This document shows positions 1-7,470 of a stretch of 18,307 bases of DNA, in pieces. This stretch comes from JANWXD01 sp037446115 (GTDB lineage Bacteria > Acidobacteriota > Terriglobia > Bryobacterales > Bryobacteraceae): contig JBBIJF010000050.1 of NCBI GenBank assembly GCA_037446115.1, positions 1-18,307 of the forward strand, given 5' to 3'. Below the pieces are notes generated by a model. It worked only from the letters and a program-made list of their open reading frames with translations. It ran no database searches and was not told the origin of the DNA. The position numbers and the translations under genes were made by a program. The first letter of the stretch is position 1. Each line of letters opens with the position of its first letter.

Positions 1-1040
1 ATGGCATCACGCTCGATCCGATCTTTGACGATGATCCCCGGTTCCAGAGCGGGGAGCGCCGTTTTGTGGTGACGGTCCATGAGTCGACCAGCCGGAGCGC
101 CTTGGGGAGCCCGGTGAGCAACTACGACCACTGCGTATTTTCCGCAGATGTGATGGAGGAGCTGATTCAGGCGCGCCGGGTGGCGACCGAAATCCTCACA
201 GACCACCCGGACGACCCGGAAGTGACCCTCACCTCGGATCACTTTCCGATCGTGGCGTTCTTCGCCACCAAAGGCGAGGGCATCGCCAGGGACCTGGGAT
301 ACCACCCGAGTGTGGAAGCCGTAGTCAACGGCGCAAGCTTCGAGGCCCGGGTGAGTCCCGGGGCCTGGGTCAGCATTTTCGGCGAAGATCTGGCTACGAC
401 GACGCGTATCTGGCGCGAAGACGAAATCCAGGACGGAGCACTGCCGAAGGAACTCGACGGGGTTCAGGTGGAGTTCGACGGCAAGCCTGCGGCGGTTTAT
501 TTCGTGAGTCCCGGCCAGCTGAATGTTCAGGCGCCCGACGGGCTGCCGGAGGGCCCGGTTCCTGTGGAGGTGATCCACCGCGGCCGGCGGAGCGCGGCCT
601 TCACAGCCGAAGTGCGCGCGGTCGCACCGGCGTTTTTCCGCTTTCCACAGGGGGGCGGAACGTTTGCGGCGGCGGTTGTTGCCGAGAGAGAAAACGGCCA
701 GATTGTTTACGTCGGACGGCCCGAGTGGTTCGGCGGCGGGGTGGCGGCGCGGCCTGCCCGTCCGGGAGAGCACTTGCTGCTGTTCGGCACCGGATTCGGC
801 CCCACGAATCCGCAAGTCCCTGCGGGCCGGGTGTTCTCAGGCGCTGCTCCTCTGACCCATCCTGTACGAGTTCTGATTGGAGGGCTGCCGGCCACGGTGG
901 AATTCGCGGGACTCGCAGGCGCCGGTCTTTACCAGTTCAACCTCGTGGTTCCCCAGGGTGTGCCTGCCGGCGACGCGACGGTAGTGGCCGAAGTCGGTGG
1001 AAGCACGACCGCGCCCGTGCGCCTACCCATCGCTCCCTGA
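1..1040 (+). CDS. Endonuclease/exonuclease/phosphatase-like protein with Solibacter C-terminal domain (5' truncated)
   Basis: The reading frame is open from base 3 to the TGA at 1038-1040, so the gene begins before the window; the GTG near base 66 is internal. The first ~100 visible residues look like the end of an endonuclease/exonuclease/phosphatase fold: a charged helical stretch followed by a T-S-D-H-F-P-I motif (codons about 231-251), whose Asp-His pair is the usual last catalytic element of that superfamily. From about base 315 the protein changes to a Solibacter-type C-terminal domain (TIGR03437-like): VNGASFE, VSPGAWVSIFGEDLA, a GQLNVQAP strand, LLLFGTGFGP and a final GLYQFNLVVPQGVPAGD. 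In Solibacteres this domain sits at the end of many secreted proteins; its function is unknown. The fusion suggests an exported nuclease or phosphodiesterase, but the signal peptide and most catalytic residues lie outside the window. Its 3' end overlaps the convergent DUF167 gene by 18 bases. Confidence 0.85.
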   Translation, partial: GITLDPIFDDDPRFQSGERRFVVTVHESTSRSALGSPVSNYDHCVFSADVMEELIQARRVATEILTDHPDDPEVTLTSDHFPIVAFFATKGEGIARDLGYHPSVEAVVNGASFEARVSPGAWVSIFGEDLATTTRIWREDEIQDGALPKELDGVQVEFDGKPAAVYFVSPGQLNVQAPDGLPEGPVPVEVIHRGRRSAAFTAEVRAVAPAFFRFPQGGGTFAAAVVAERENGQIVYVGRPEWFGGGVAARPARPGEHLLLFGTGFGPTNPQVPAGRVFSGAAPLTHPVRVLIGGLPATVEFAGLAGAGLYQFNLVVPQGVPAGDATVVAEVGGSTTAPVRLPIAP

Positions 1041-1319
1041 AACAGTCCCCTGCCGCCGAACGAGCACTTGCTTAAGAGGCGAGGTCTCGCCGGAGAGGAT
1101 CGAAACATTGCGCGACGGCACACCGAACTGGCGGGCGAGCAGTTCCCGGAGCTCCCTATTTGCTTTCCCCCGTTCGGGAGGGGCCTGCACCCGGACCTTG
1201 AGGACGCCGCGGCTCATCCATCCGGCGATTCCGCTGTGTGCGCTCTTGGGAGTAACCTTGACCGTCAGGCGGAGCTCACCTGTGTCGCGGAGCGTTTTGG
1301 CCAGGTCGGCGAGGTCCAC
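1023..1319 (-). CDS. DUF167 / YggU family protein
   Basis: A 98-residue protein with the DUF167 (UPF0235, YggU) pattern: a KVTPKSAHSGI segment near residues 21-31, then LKVRVQAPPERGKANRELRELLA (about 40-62) and a C-terminal VSILSGETSPLKQVLV. The A-P-P-x-x-G-K-A-N and S-G-x-x-S-x-x-K signatures are the family hallmarks. Family length is 75-110 residues, so it is complete. The molecular function is not established; members are small alpha/beta proteins often found beside YggT or other housekeeping genes. The start is GTG at 1317-1319, nine bases beyond the TAA of the upstream gene (stop at 1326-1328), so it is probably translated from the same message as the two genes before it. Its last 18 bases overlap the 3' end of the convergent gene on the other strand. 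Confidence 0.85.
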   Translation of the reverse strand: MDLADLAKTLRDTGELRLTVKVTPKSAHSGIAGWMSRGVLKVRVQAPPERGKANRELRELLARQFGVPSRNVSILSGETSPLKQVLVRRQGTVSGSDG

Positions 1320-1325
1320 GATCGC

Positions 1326-1799
1326 TTAGCCGAACAGGATCTGCGCAATCACCAGCTGGGGCATCTGCTGGTTCCAGCTTTCCGGAATCTCATCGAAGGC
1401 AAGCCGGAAATCTTTGGTTTCGTCGGGCTTCAATCCCCCGGTTTTCGGGCGCACGATGGCTACGCGCTGGCGCAGGACGACCTGGCCGTAAGGGTCGTAG
1501 AAGACACAGTTGATTTCGACCAGCCGCAGGGGGCGGTCACCGGTGTTCGTGATCTTGCCGGTGATTTCCACAAGCGTTTGCTTGAGGTAGGTTTCCTTGG
1601 CGGTCATGGCCACGTCACTGAGCTTGAGGTGACGCACGTAAGCTTTGGCTTCCGGCGTGAGCACCGGCACATTCCGAACCGGTTCACGGGAGATCCGCTC
1701 GAGGTACCAGAAGCCTGCCAGTCCGACAGCCACAGCGGCCAGAATCACCAGCACCACAACGGGCACACCGCCCGCGTTGGACGTATTACGGGAACGCAC
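1326..1799 (-). CDS. Membrane-anchored FxLYD-like protein
   Basis: A 157-residue protein starting at a GTG (1797-1799). Residues about 12-33 form one hydrophobic membrane segment (VPVVVLVILAAVAVGLAGFW), preceded by two arginines, so the topology should be N-in with the rest outside the cytoplasmic membrane. The exported part (about 70-157) resembles an FxLYD/DUF3426-type beta-sandwich: EITGKITNTGDRPLRLVEINCVFYD, a variable strand, then a GLKPDETKDFRLAFDEIP stretch ending in an ILFG terminus. These domains are generic binding or structural modules with no known catalytic role. It lies between the 122-residue unknown and the DUF167 gene on the same strand, with 55 and 6 bases between them. The family assignment is moderate; the membrane anchor is clear. 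Confidence 0.7.
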   Translation of the reverse strand: MRSRNTSNAGGVPVVVLVILAAVAVGLAGFWYLERISREPVRNVPVLTPEAKAYVRHLKLSDVAMTAKETYLKQTLVEITGKITNTGDRPLRLVEINCVFYDPYGQVVLRQRVAIVRPKTGGLKPDETKDFRLAFDEIPESWNQQMPQLVIAQILFG

Positions 1800-1828
1800 G
1801 GTCCTATTAATCTTAATCTCCCACCACC

Positions 1829-1858
1829 ATTATGCAGGCGCAGCCCGGAGGTGGTCAG
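1829..1858 (-). promoter_or_regulatory. Possible promoter for the FxLYD-like gene
   Basis: On the minus strand CATAAT (1829-1834) matches the -10 consensus at five of six positions. CTGACC (1853-1858) lies 18 bases upstream and matches the -35 box at four of six. The implied start of transcription is near 1822, about 22 bases before the GTG start. The -35 box overlaps the stop codon of the preceding gene, so this would be an internal promoter of a three-gene operon. The evidence is sequence resemblance only. Confidence 0.3.
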
Positions 1859-2223
1859 ACGGCCAGCCACTTGAGGACCCGGAAGTGAAAGGCCGCGTCG
1901 TTGAGGCCCTCGATTTCCTTGAACACGTCGAGGAACGCACGGCCGGTGAGCAGAAAACAGCGGTCCCTGTGGAACACAGGGACGACCACGCGCTGAGGGT
2001 CCTCGGGCGGAATGTCCTTGTCTCGGAGATAGCGGACGAACGCGGGGTAGAGGTGATCGCGGAGCCACTCCCAGGACTTGCCTTCTCCGAGTGCGACCTC
2101 GTAAAAGACGAGCCGGTCGGGATTCTTGCCGCCCTCAGTCAGGTCCGCCAGTGTGCGGTTGTATTCGATGCCCGGGACGGTGCGGAAAGCCTTGGCGGCG
2201 ATCACATCGAGGTAGGCGGCCAT
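1855..2223 (-). CDS. Conserved-looking hypothetical protein, 122 residues
   Basis: I do not recognise this family. The protein has 122 residues, no signal peptide, no membrane segment and no Cys/His metal-binding pattern. It is soluble, mixed alpha/beta in character and rich in aromatic residues: EYNRTLADLTEGGKNPDRLVF in the middle of the first half, a Trp-containing GEGKSWEWLRDHLYPAFVRYL helix, then VVVPVFHRDRCFLLTGRAFL and a closing helix ending in FRVLKWLAV. Codon use is like that of the neighbours, and it starts with ATG at 2221-2223. A good -10 element lies just upstream, so it is probably the first gene of the small minus-strand operon that continues into the FxLYD-like and DUF167 genes. 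It is divergent from lutA with 89 bases between the start codons. The function is unknown. Confidence 0.65.
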   Translation of the reverse strand: MAAYLDVIAAKAFRTVPGIEYNRTLADLTEGGKNPDRLVFYEVALGEGKSWEWLRDHLYPAFVRYLRDKDIPPEDPQRVVVPVFHRDRCFLLTGRAFLDVFKEIEGLNDAAFHFRVLKWLAV

Positions 2224-2241
2224 ACGGCGATTCTCACCGAG

Positions 2242-2247
2242 AGTATA
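2242..2247 (-). promoter_or_regulatory. -10 element upstream of the 122-residue hypothetical gene
   Basis: TATACT on the minus strand matches the sigma70 -10 consensus at five of six positions. It lies 18 bases before the ATG of the hypothetical gene, giving a leader of about 12 bases. No convincing -35 hexamer is seen 16-18 bases upstream. It forms half of a divergent promoter region with the lutA -10. Confidence 0.4.
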
Positions 2248-2294
2248 CGGCAGCGCCCCGCCCAGATCCGCGGTGCGGTCCTGCGAATTGCCGG

Positions 2295-2303
2295 TGCTAC
2301 AAT
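2295..2303 (+). promoter_or_regulatory. Extended -10 element for lutABC
   Basis: TGCTACAAT combines the TG extension with TACAAT, a five-of-six match to the -10 consensus. The -35 region is poor, which is usual for extended -10 promoters. The expected transcription start is near 2310, only about three bases before the lutA ATG at 2313. If so, the GGAG at 2305-2308 would be outside the message and lutA would be almost leaderless; a start a few bases earlier would keep the GGAG as a weak ribosome binding site. Confidence 0.45.
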
Positions 2304-2312
2304 CGGAGCTTC

Positions 2313-3038
2313 ATGGCACGGCGCGTGTCGCTGTTTGCAACCTGCCTGGTGGATCAATTGTTCCCTTCGGTCGGGCTGGCAGTGGCGGAGGTGCTGGAGC
2401 GCCTCGGCTGGACGGTGGAGTTTCCGGAAGGGCAGACCTGCTGCGGTCAGCCCGCCTTCAACAGTGGTTACTGGGATGAAGCGCGGCAGGTGGCGCGTCA
2501 CTGCCTCCAGGTATTTCGGGAAGCCGAATATGTGGTCGTTCCTTCCGGCTCGTGCGCGGCGATGGTGAGCCGCCATTATCGGGAGCTGTTTCACAAGGAG
2601 CCGGAGGTCCTGGCGGAGGCCGAAGCGTTGGCCGGGCGCGTGTGGGAGTTCTCGCGGTTTCTACTGGAGGTGGCGCGTGTGGAGGACGTCGGCGCGCGCT
2701 ACGACGGCATCGTAACCTACCACGACGGCTGCCACGCGCTCCGGGAGCTGGGAATCCGGGAAGGGCCGCGGCGGCTGCTGGCGCACGTGCGGGGGCTGGT
2801 ATTGAAGGAAATGGATATTGCCGAGGAGTGCTGTGGCTTCGGCGGTACGTTTTCTGTGAAGTTCCCCGAGATCTCCGGCGCCATGGCGCGCACCAAGATT
2901 GCATCCATTTTGCGCACCGGCGCGGACACGGTGGTCTCCACCGATTCGAGTTGTCTGATGCAATTGCGCGGCGCGCTGCTGCGCGCCGGTGCGTCCGTGC
3001 GCACGCTGCACCTTGCCGAGGTGCTGGCTTTGCGGTGA
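2313..3038 (+). CDS. lutA: LutA, lactate utilisation iron-sulfur protein (CCG domains)
   Basis: A 241-residue protein of the LutA/YkgE family, one of three subunits of the cytoplasmic LutABC system that oxidises L-lactate to pyruvate. It carries two cysteine-rich CCG domains like those of GlpC and heterodisulfide reductase HdrB: the first has Cys11, the Cys43-Cys44-Gly motif (TCCGQPAFNSG) and Cys81. The second has Cys140 (YHDGCHALRELGI), Cys173-Cys174-Gly (EECCGFGGTFS) and Cys214 (STDSSCLMQ). Such domains bind an iron-sulfur cluster and pass electrons. The length is usual for the family. The ATG at 2313 is chosen because family homology starts at once (RRVSLFATCLVDQLFP) and the upstream codons do not fit. 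lutB follows with only 11 bases between stop and ATG, or overlaps as GTGA if lutB starts at 3035. Confidence 0.93.
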   Translation: MARRVSLFATCLVDQLFPSVGLAVAEVLERLGWTVEFPEGQTCCGQPAFNSGYWDEARQVARHCLQVFREAEYVVVPSGSCAAMVSRHYRELFHKEPEVLAEAEALAGRVWEFSRFLLEVARVEDVGARYDGIVTYHDGCHALRELGIREGPRRLLAHVRGLVLKEMDIAEECCGFGGTFSVKFPEISGAMARTKIASILRTGADTVVSTDSSCLMQLRGALLRAGASVRTLHLAEVLALR

Positions 3039-3049
3039 ACAGCGTCGCC

Positions 3050-4486
3050 ATGATGCGGATTCCGCACGAGCGCTTCGAACGAGTGTTGGCCGAAGGCGTG
3101 CTCCAGGAGGCCATCTATACGGCCACCGGGCGACTGATGGAGAAGCGCCGGGAGGCGGTGGCGCCTGAGGTCCTGCCCGACTACCAAGAGCTCCGGGCGC
3201 AGGCCCGCCGCATCAAGGAGCACACCCTGAAGAATCTGGATTTTTATCTCGAGCAGTTCGAAAGCCAGGTCCTGGCGCGCGGCGGCCGTGTGATCTGGTG
3301 CCGGGACGGCGGCGAAGTCGTGGATTTCCTCACCGCTCTGGCCCGGGAGAAAAACGCACGGCTGATCGTCAAATCCAAATCCATGACCACGGAGGAAATT
3401 CATCTCAACGAGCAGCTCGAGGAACGGGAACTGGAGCCCGTAGAGACGGACCTGGGCGAGTACATCCTCCAGCTGGCCGGCGAGCGGCCGTACCACATCG
3501 TCGCCCCGGCCCTGCACAAAACGCGCTACGACGTGGCCGAGGTCTTCAGCCGCACTCTGGGCGTGGAACGCGAAGAGGTCCCCGAACGGCAGACCCGCAT
3601 CGCACGCGCCACGCTGCGCGAGAAATTCCTGGCGGCCGACATCGGGTTGACCGGCGCCAACTTTCTCGTGGCGGATTCGGGAGCCGTGGTGCTGGTAGAA
3701 AACGAAGGCAACGCGCGGCTGACCACGACGATTCCGCGGATCCACGTGGCGGTGGCAGGCATCGAGAAGGTGATTCCGCGGGCGCAGGATCTGGCCGTGT
3801 TCTTGAAACTGCTGGGGCGCAGCGCTACCGGTCAGCCGCTGACGGTGTACACCTCCGTGCTGGCGGGCCCGCGGCGGGAGGGGGAGCCGGACGGACCGGA
3901 CGAGTTCTACGTCGTACTGCTAGACAACGGACGGACGCGGGTGCTGGCAGATCGGGAGAAACGGGAGTCGCTGTTCTGTATCCGTTGCGGGGCGTGTCTG
4001 AACCATTGCCCGGTGTACCGCAAGATCGGCGGGCACAACTATCCGTGGGTCTACTCGGGCCCGATCGGCGCGATCCTGACGCCGCAGTACTTTGGCACCG
4101 GACACGAACCCTGGCTTCCGTTCGCCTCGAGCCTCTGCGGCGCCTGCGGCGAGGTGTGCCCGGTAAAAATTGACATTCCGAAGATGCTGCTGTTGCTGCG
4201 GCGGGAGATCGCCAAAGCGGTGGGCCGGGAAGGCAAAGCGCGCTGGGAGCGAACGGCGTTCCGCCTGTGGGCCTGGCTCATGGCACGGCCGAAACTTTAC
4301 GAGTTTGCAGGGATGGCGGCCTCCGCTCTGGCTCCGGAAGGGAGCCAAGGCTGGCTGCGCGCGCTGCCGGGCTTGCTGAACGTCGGGCCGCTGCGCGCCT
4401 GGCTGAAGGAGCGCGACCTGCCGGCGCCGGCCCCGCGCAGTCTGCGGCAGCGGTGGCGCGTACGTCCGCGCGTCGAGCGAACCTGA
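3050..4486 (+). CDS. lutB: LutB, LUD-domain and 4Fe-4S protein of lactate utilisation
   Basis: A 478-residue protein of the LutB/YkgF family. Residues about 60-290 form the LUD domain (VIWCRDGGEVVDFL, IVKSKSMTTEEIHLNEQLE, the GANFLVADSGAVVLVENEGNAR core and the TTIPRIHVAVAGIEKVIP segment). A ferredoxin-like pair of 4Fe-4S motifs follows: Cys310-x2-Cys313-x2-Cys316-x3-Cys320-Pro (CIRCGACLNHCP) and Cys363-x2-Cys366-x3-Cys370-Pro (CGACGEVCP). The GGHNYPWVYSGPIGAILTP stretch between them is characteristic. A C-terminal LutB-specific helical region completes the usual length. The start is uncertain: ATG 3050 is used, but GTG 3035 overlaps the lutA stop as GTGA and has a GAGGTG 11 bases before it, which would add five residues. 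The TGA overlaps the lutC ATG as TGATG, so the three genes are translationally coupled. Confidence 0.93.
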   Translation: MMRIPHERFERVLAEGVLQEAIYTATGRLMEKRREAVAPEVLPDYQELRAQARRIKEHTLKNLDFYLEQFESQVLARGGRVIWCRDGGEVVDFLTALAREKNARLIVKSKSMTTEEIHLNEQLEERELEPVETDLGEYILQLAGERPYHIVAPALHKTRYDVAEVFSRTLGVEREEVPERQTRIARATLREKFLAADIGLTGANFLVADSGAVVLVENEGNARLTTTIPRIHVAVAGIEKVIPRAQDLAVFLKLLGRSATGQPLTVYTSVLAGPRREGEPDGPDEFYVVLLDNGRTRVLADREKRESLFCIRCGACLNHCPVYRKIGGHNYPWVYSGPIGAILTPQYFGTGHEPWLPFASSLCGACGEVCPVKIDIPKMLLLLRREIAKAVGREGKARWERTAFRLWAWLMARPKLYEFAGMAASALAPEGSQGWLRALPGLLNVGPLRAWLKERDLPAPAPRSLRQRWRVRPRVERT

Positions 4487-5118
4487 TGTCGCGGGATCAC
4501 ATTCTTCACAAGATTCGCACCGCCCTGGGCCGCAGCGCGGGCCAGCCTCCGGCGGAGGCGCCGCCGGTCCGGCTGCGGGTCCCGGAAGCGGATCTGGAGG
4601 CGCGGATCGAGGCGTTCGTGGGCTCCGTAAGCCGGCTCGGGGGAAAAGCGCGCCGGGCCCGCTCGCCTGAAGAGGTGCGCGACTACGCAGCCCGGCTGCT
4701 CGACGGCAGGCGGGCCGTTGCTTCGAACGCCACGGTGCTGCGAGACTGCGGCATCACGGGCCTTCCGGGGGTCGAGTGGGCATTCTCGGACTACAGCGCG
4801 TTGCAAGCGGCCTGTGTACAGGCCGAGCTCGGCATCACGGGGGCCGACTATGCCCTGGCGGACACCGGCACGGTGGTTCTGCTTGCGTCAGCCGCGGAAG
4901 CACGCATGATTTCCCTGCTCCCGCCAGTGCATCTGGCGGTGGTTCCCAAAGAGCGCATCCTCACCGGGTTGGATGAATTGTTCGCGTTGCTGCCGCGCCC
5001 GAGCGAGCTCACCAGTTCGGCCGTCTTGATCACGGGGCCGAGCCGGACCGCCGACATCGAGCAGATCCTGGTGCGGGGCGTGCACGGCCCGGGCGAAATC
5101 CACGTGGTGGTGTTGTAG
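4486..5118 (+). CDS. lutC: LutC, LUD-domain lactate utilisation protein
   Basis: A 210-residue protein of the LutC/YkgG family, the third LutABC component. It is essentially one LUD domain without iron-sulfur cysteines. The recognisable core is GITGADYALADTGTVVLLAS (about residues 115-134), followed by RMISLLPPVHLAVVPKERIL and a C-terminal ITGPSRTADIEQILVRGVHGP. The N terminus (SRDHILHKIRTALGR) is the usual start of the family. The ATG at 4486 shares its A with the lutB stop (TGATG). The TAG at 5116-5118 is only three bases from the convergent lon stop, so no room exists for an independent terminator between them. No lactate permease or lutR-type regulator is present in the window. Confidence 0.92.
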   Translation: MSRDHILHKIRTALGRSAGQPPAEAPPVRLRVPEADLEARIEAFVGSVSRLGGKARRARSPEEVRDYAARLLDGRRAVASNATVLRDCGITGLPGVEWAFSDYSALQAACVQAELGITGADYALADTGTVVLLASAAEARMISLLPPVHLAVVPKERILTGLDELFALLPRPSELTSSAVLITGPSRTADIEQILVRGVHGPGEIHVVVL

Positions 5119-5121
5119 GTT

Positions 5122-7470
5122 TCAGGCCGCCTTGACCGCCAGCCGCTCGGCCAGAGCCGGAATCGCCTCGGCGAGCACCTCCTCGATCCGCTCGACGGGG
5201 ACGAACTCCATCTCCCGGCGGACTTCATCGGGCAGCTCCCGCAGATCGGTCTGGTTGGGACGCGGGATAATGACCCTGCGGATGCCGGCGCGGCGCGCCG
5301 CAAGAATTTTCTCCTTGAGCCCGCCGACCGGCAGCACCAGTCCCGTTAGAGTGATTTCGCCGGTCATGGCGGTGTCGCTGCGGACGGGCTGGCGGCTGTA
5401 GAGCGAAGCCAGTGCGACGGCCATGGTGATGCCCGCCGAGGGTCCATCTTTGGGGATCGCCCCGGCCGGCACGTGGATGTGGACACCGTAATCCTTGAAC
5501 AACGAGCGTTCAATGCCCAGTTCATCGGCGTGCGACCAGACAAAGCTCTGGGCGGCCTTGGCCGACTCCTGCATGACCTCGCCCAGGTGCCCTGTCAGGG
5601 TGAGCCCTTTGCCCTCGGGCAGCAGCGTGGCCTCCACATAGAGCACGTCGCCGCCCGTTTCGGTCCAAGCCAAGCCGGTCGCCACGCCGGGCGGCAGCTC
5701 TTTGCGAAGCTGTTCCGGGAAGAACCGCTCCGGGCCGAGCATGTCCGGGAGCATTTCCGGCGTGACCCGGACCGGTTCGGCCTGGCCTTCGGCGTAGCGC
5801 AGGGCCACCTTGCGGCACACCCGGGCAATGGCGCGCTCGAGCTGGCGAAGGCCCGCCTCGCGCGTGTAGCGCTGGATGATGGCGCGGACGGTGGCGTCTT
5901 CGATCAGGCACTGCTCCGGCGTGAGGCCCGCCTCTCGGATCTGACGCGGGATGAGGTATTGCCGTGCGATCGCCATTTTTTCCTCTTCGCTGTAACCGGG
6001 CAGGCGCAGCACTTCCATCCGGTCCAGTAACGGACGCGGGATGGTGTCAAGCGTGTTGGCCGTGGTGATGAAAAGGACCTTGGAGATGTCAAAAGGCAGA
6101 TCCAGGTAGTTGTCGCGGAACGTCTTATTTTGCTCGGGGTCGAGGATCTCCAGCAGGGCGGCGGCCGGATCGCCGCGGAAGTCGCGACCGAGCTTGTCCA
6201 CCTCGTCCAGCATCAGCACGGGGTTGTTGGCGCCGGCCCGGCGCAGGGCCTGGATGATGCGACCGGGCATGGCTCCGATATAGGTGCGCCGGTGGCCGCG
6301 CAGTTCCGCCTCGTCGTGCAGCCCGCCGAGACTCATGCGTTCGAACTTGCGGCCCAGGGCTCGCGCGATGGACTGCCCCAGGGAGGTCTTGCCGGTACCC
6401 GGCGGACCCACGAAGCAGAGGATCGGCGCCTTGGCCGTCGGATTGAGCTTGAGTACACCGAGATGCTCGAGGATGCGCTCTTTGACTTCCTTGAGATTGT
6501 AGTGATCCTCGTCCAGGATCTGGCGCGCGCGGGCGATGTCCAGCTGGTCTTCCGTGCTCACGCGCCAGGGGAGCTCGAGCACGTACTCCAGGTAAGTGCG
6601 GATCACGTGGTGATCGGGAGCGGCGGGCGGCAGTCGTTCCAGACGCGAGAGCTCGCGTTCGGCCTCTTTGCGGACCTCCTCGGGCAGATCGGTCTTGGCG
6701 AGGCGTTCCCGGAGCATCTCGATTTCGGCCTGCTCCGGACTCTTCTCACCGAGCTCCTGCTGGATGGCCCGCAGCTGCTGCCGGAGCAGATACTCGCGCT
6801 GCTCCTTGGTCATCTCCGTCTGGGCCGCGGTGGCGATCTTGTTGCGTAGCTCCAGAACCTGGTATTCGTGCGCCAGATAAGCGTGCATGAGCCGAAGGGC
6901 GTCGGCGCGCGACTGCGCTTCGAGGAGCGCCTGCTCCTTGTCCAGCTCCAGGTTCAACATGGAGGCCAACAAGTAGACCAGACGGAGGGGATCTTCAGTA
7001 GCCGCAAGGAGTCGGGCCAGTTCCTGCGGCGCCTGAGGATGGGACATGGCAATGACCTTTCCGGCCAGTTCCATCACCTCCTGCCGCAGGGCTTCGATTT
7101 CGGGCGTCATCTCATCGGGCACCGGAGCGGGCTGAACACGCGCCTTCAGATAGGGCTCGGTTTCTTCGAGCTTCAGGATCATGACCCGCTCGAGGCCGAT
7201 GACGATGACCTCCATGGTGCTTTCGCTGGTGCGGGTCATCTTCTTGATGACGGCCCGCGTGCCTATATGGAACAGGTCGTTGATGCCGGGGGTTTCCACC
7301 GTGGCATCCCGCTGGGCGACGATGAGGATTTCCTTCTCTTCCGTGGCGAGCGCGGCGTCCACGGCGGCCACCGAGGCCGGCCTGCCGACGGAGAGCGGCA
7401 GGAGCAAATGCGGGAACAGCACGCTGTTTTTCAGCGGCAGCACCGGCAGAACTTTGATTTGCTCACTCAC
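5122..7470 (-). CDS. lon: Lon ATP-dependent serine protease
   Basis: A 782-residue LonA protease, close to the E. coli length of 784. It degrades misfolded and regulatory proteins in the cytoplasm as a hexamer. The N-terminal substrate-binding domain starts with LPVLPLKNSVLFPHLLLPL, followed by a long coiled-coil region (about 190-280). In the AAA+ module the Walker A is GPPGTGKTS with Lys361 and the Walker B is PVLMLDEVDKLG. The protease domain has the Ser-Lys dyad: Ser678 in PKDGPSAG and Lys721 in GGLKEKILAA, 43 residues apart as in E. coli (Ser679/Lys722). The start is GTG at 7468-7470, chosen because GGGAGG lies about seven bases before it and homology begins at once. It follows clpB by 70 bases on the same strand; that gap holds a stem-loop and a possible leader ORF. 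All catalytic residues are intact. Confidence 0.97.
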   Translation of the reverse strand: MSEQIKVLPVLPLKNSVLFPHLLLPLSVGRPASVAAVDAALATEEKEILIVAQRDATVETPGINDLFHIGTRAVIKKMTRTSESTMEVIVIGLERVMILKLEETEPYLKARVQPAPVPDEMTPEIEALRQEVMELAGKVIAMSHPQAPQELARLLAATEDPLRLVYLLASMLNLELDKEQALLEAQSRADALRLMHAYLAHEYQVLELRNKIATAAQTEMTKEQREYLLRQQLRAIQQELGEKSPEQAEIEMLRERLAKTDLPEEVRKEAERELSRLERLPPAAPDHHVIRTYLEYVLELPWRVSTEDQLDIARARQILDEDHYNLKEVKERILEHLGVLKLNPTAKAPILCFVGPPGTGKTSLGQSIARALGRKFERMSLGGLHDEAELRGHRRTYIGAMPGRIIQALRRAGANNPVLMLDEVDKLGRDFRGDPAAALLEILDPEQNKTFRDNYLDLPFDISKVLFITTANTLDTIPRPLLDRMEVLRLPGYSEEEKMAIARQYLIPRQIREAGLTPEQCLIEDATVRAIIQRYTREAGLRQLERAIARVCRKVALRYAEGQAEPVRVTPEMLPDMLGPERFFPEQLRKELPPGVATGLAWTETGGDVLYVEATLLPEGKGLTLTGHLGEVMQESAKAAQSFVWSHADELGIERSLFKDYGVHIHVPAGAIPKDGPSAGITMAVALASLYSRQPVRSDTAMTGEITLTGLVLPVGGLKEKILAARRAGIRRVIIPRPNQTDLRELPDEVRREMEFVPVERIEEVLAEAIPALAERLAVKAA

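Noticed and set aside
1068..1874. A 268-codon plus-strand frame across 1068-1874
   Set aside because: It is opposite the DUF167 and FxLYD-like genes, which have recognisable motifs. The plus-strand translation shows none.
2717..3745. A 342-codon open frame on the minus strand opposite lutA/lutB
   Set aside because: It is antisense to two clear LutA/LutB genes with all cluster cysteines intact and has no domain or ribosome binding site of its own.
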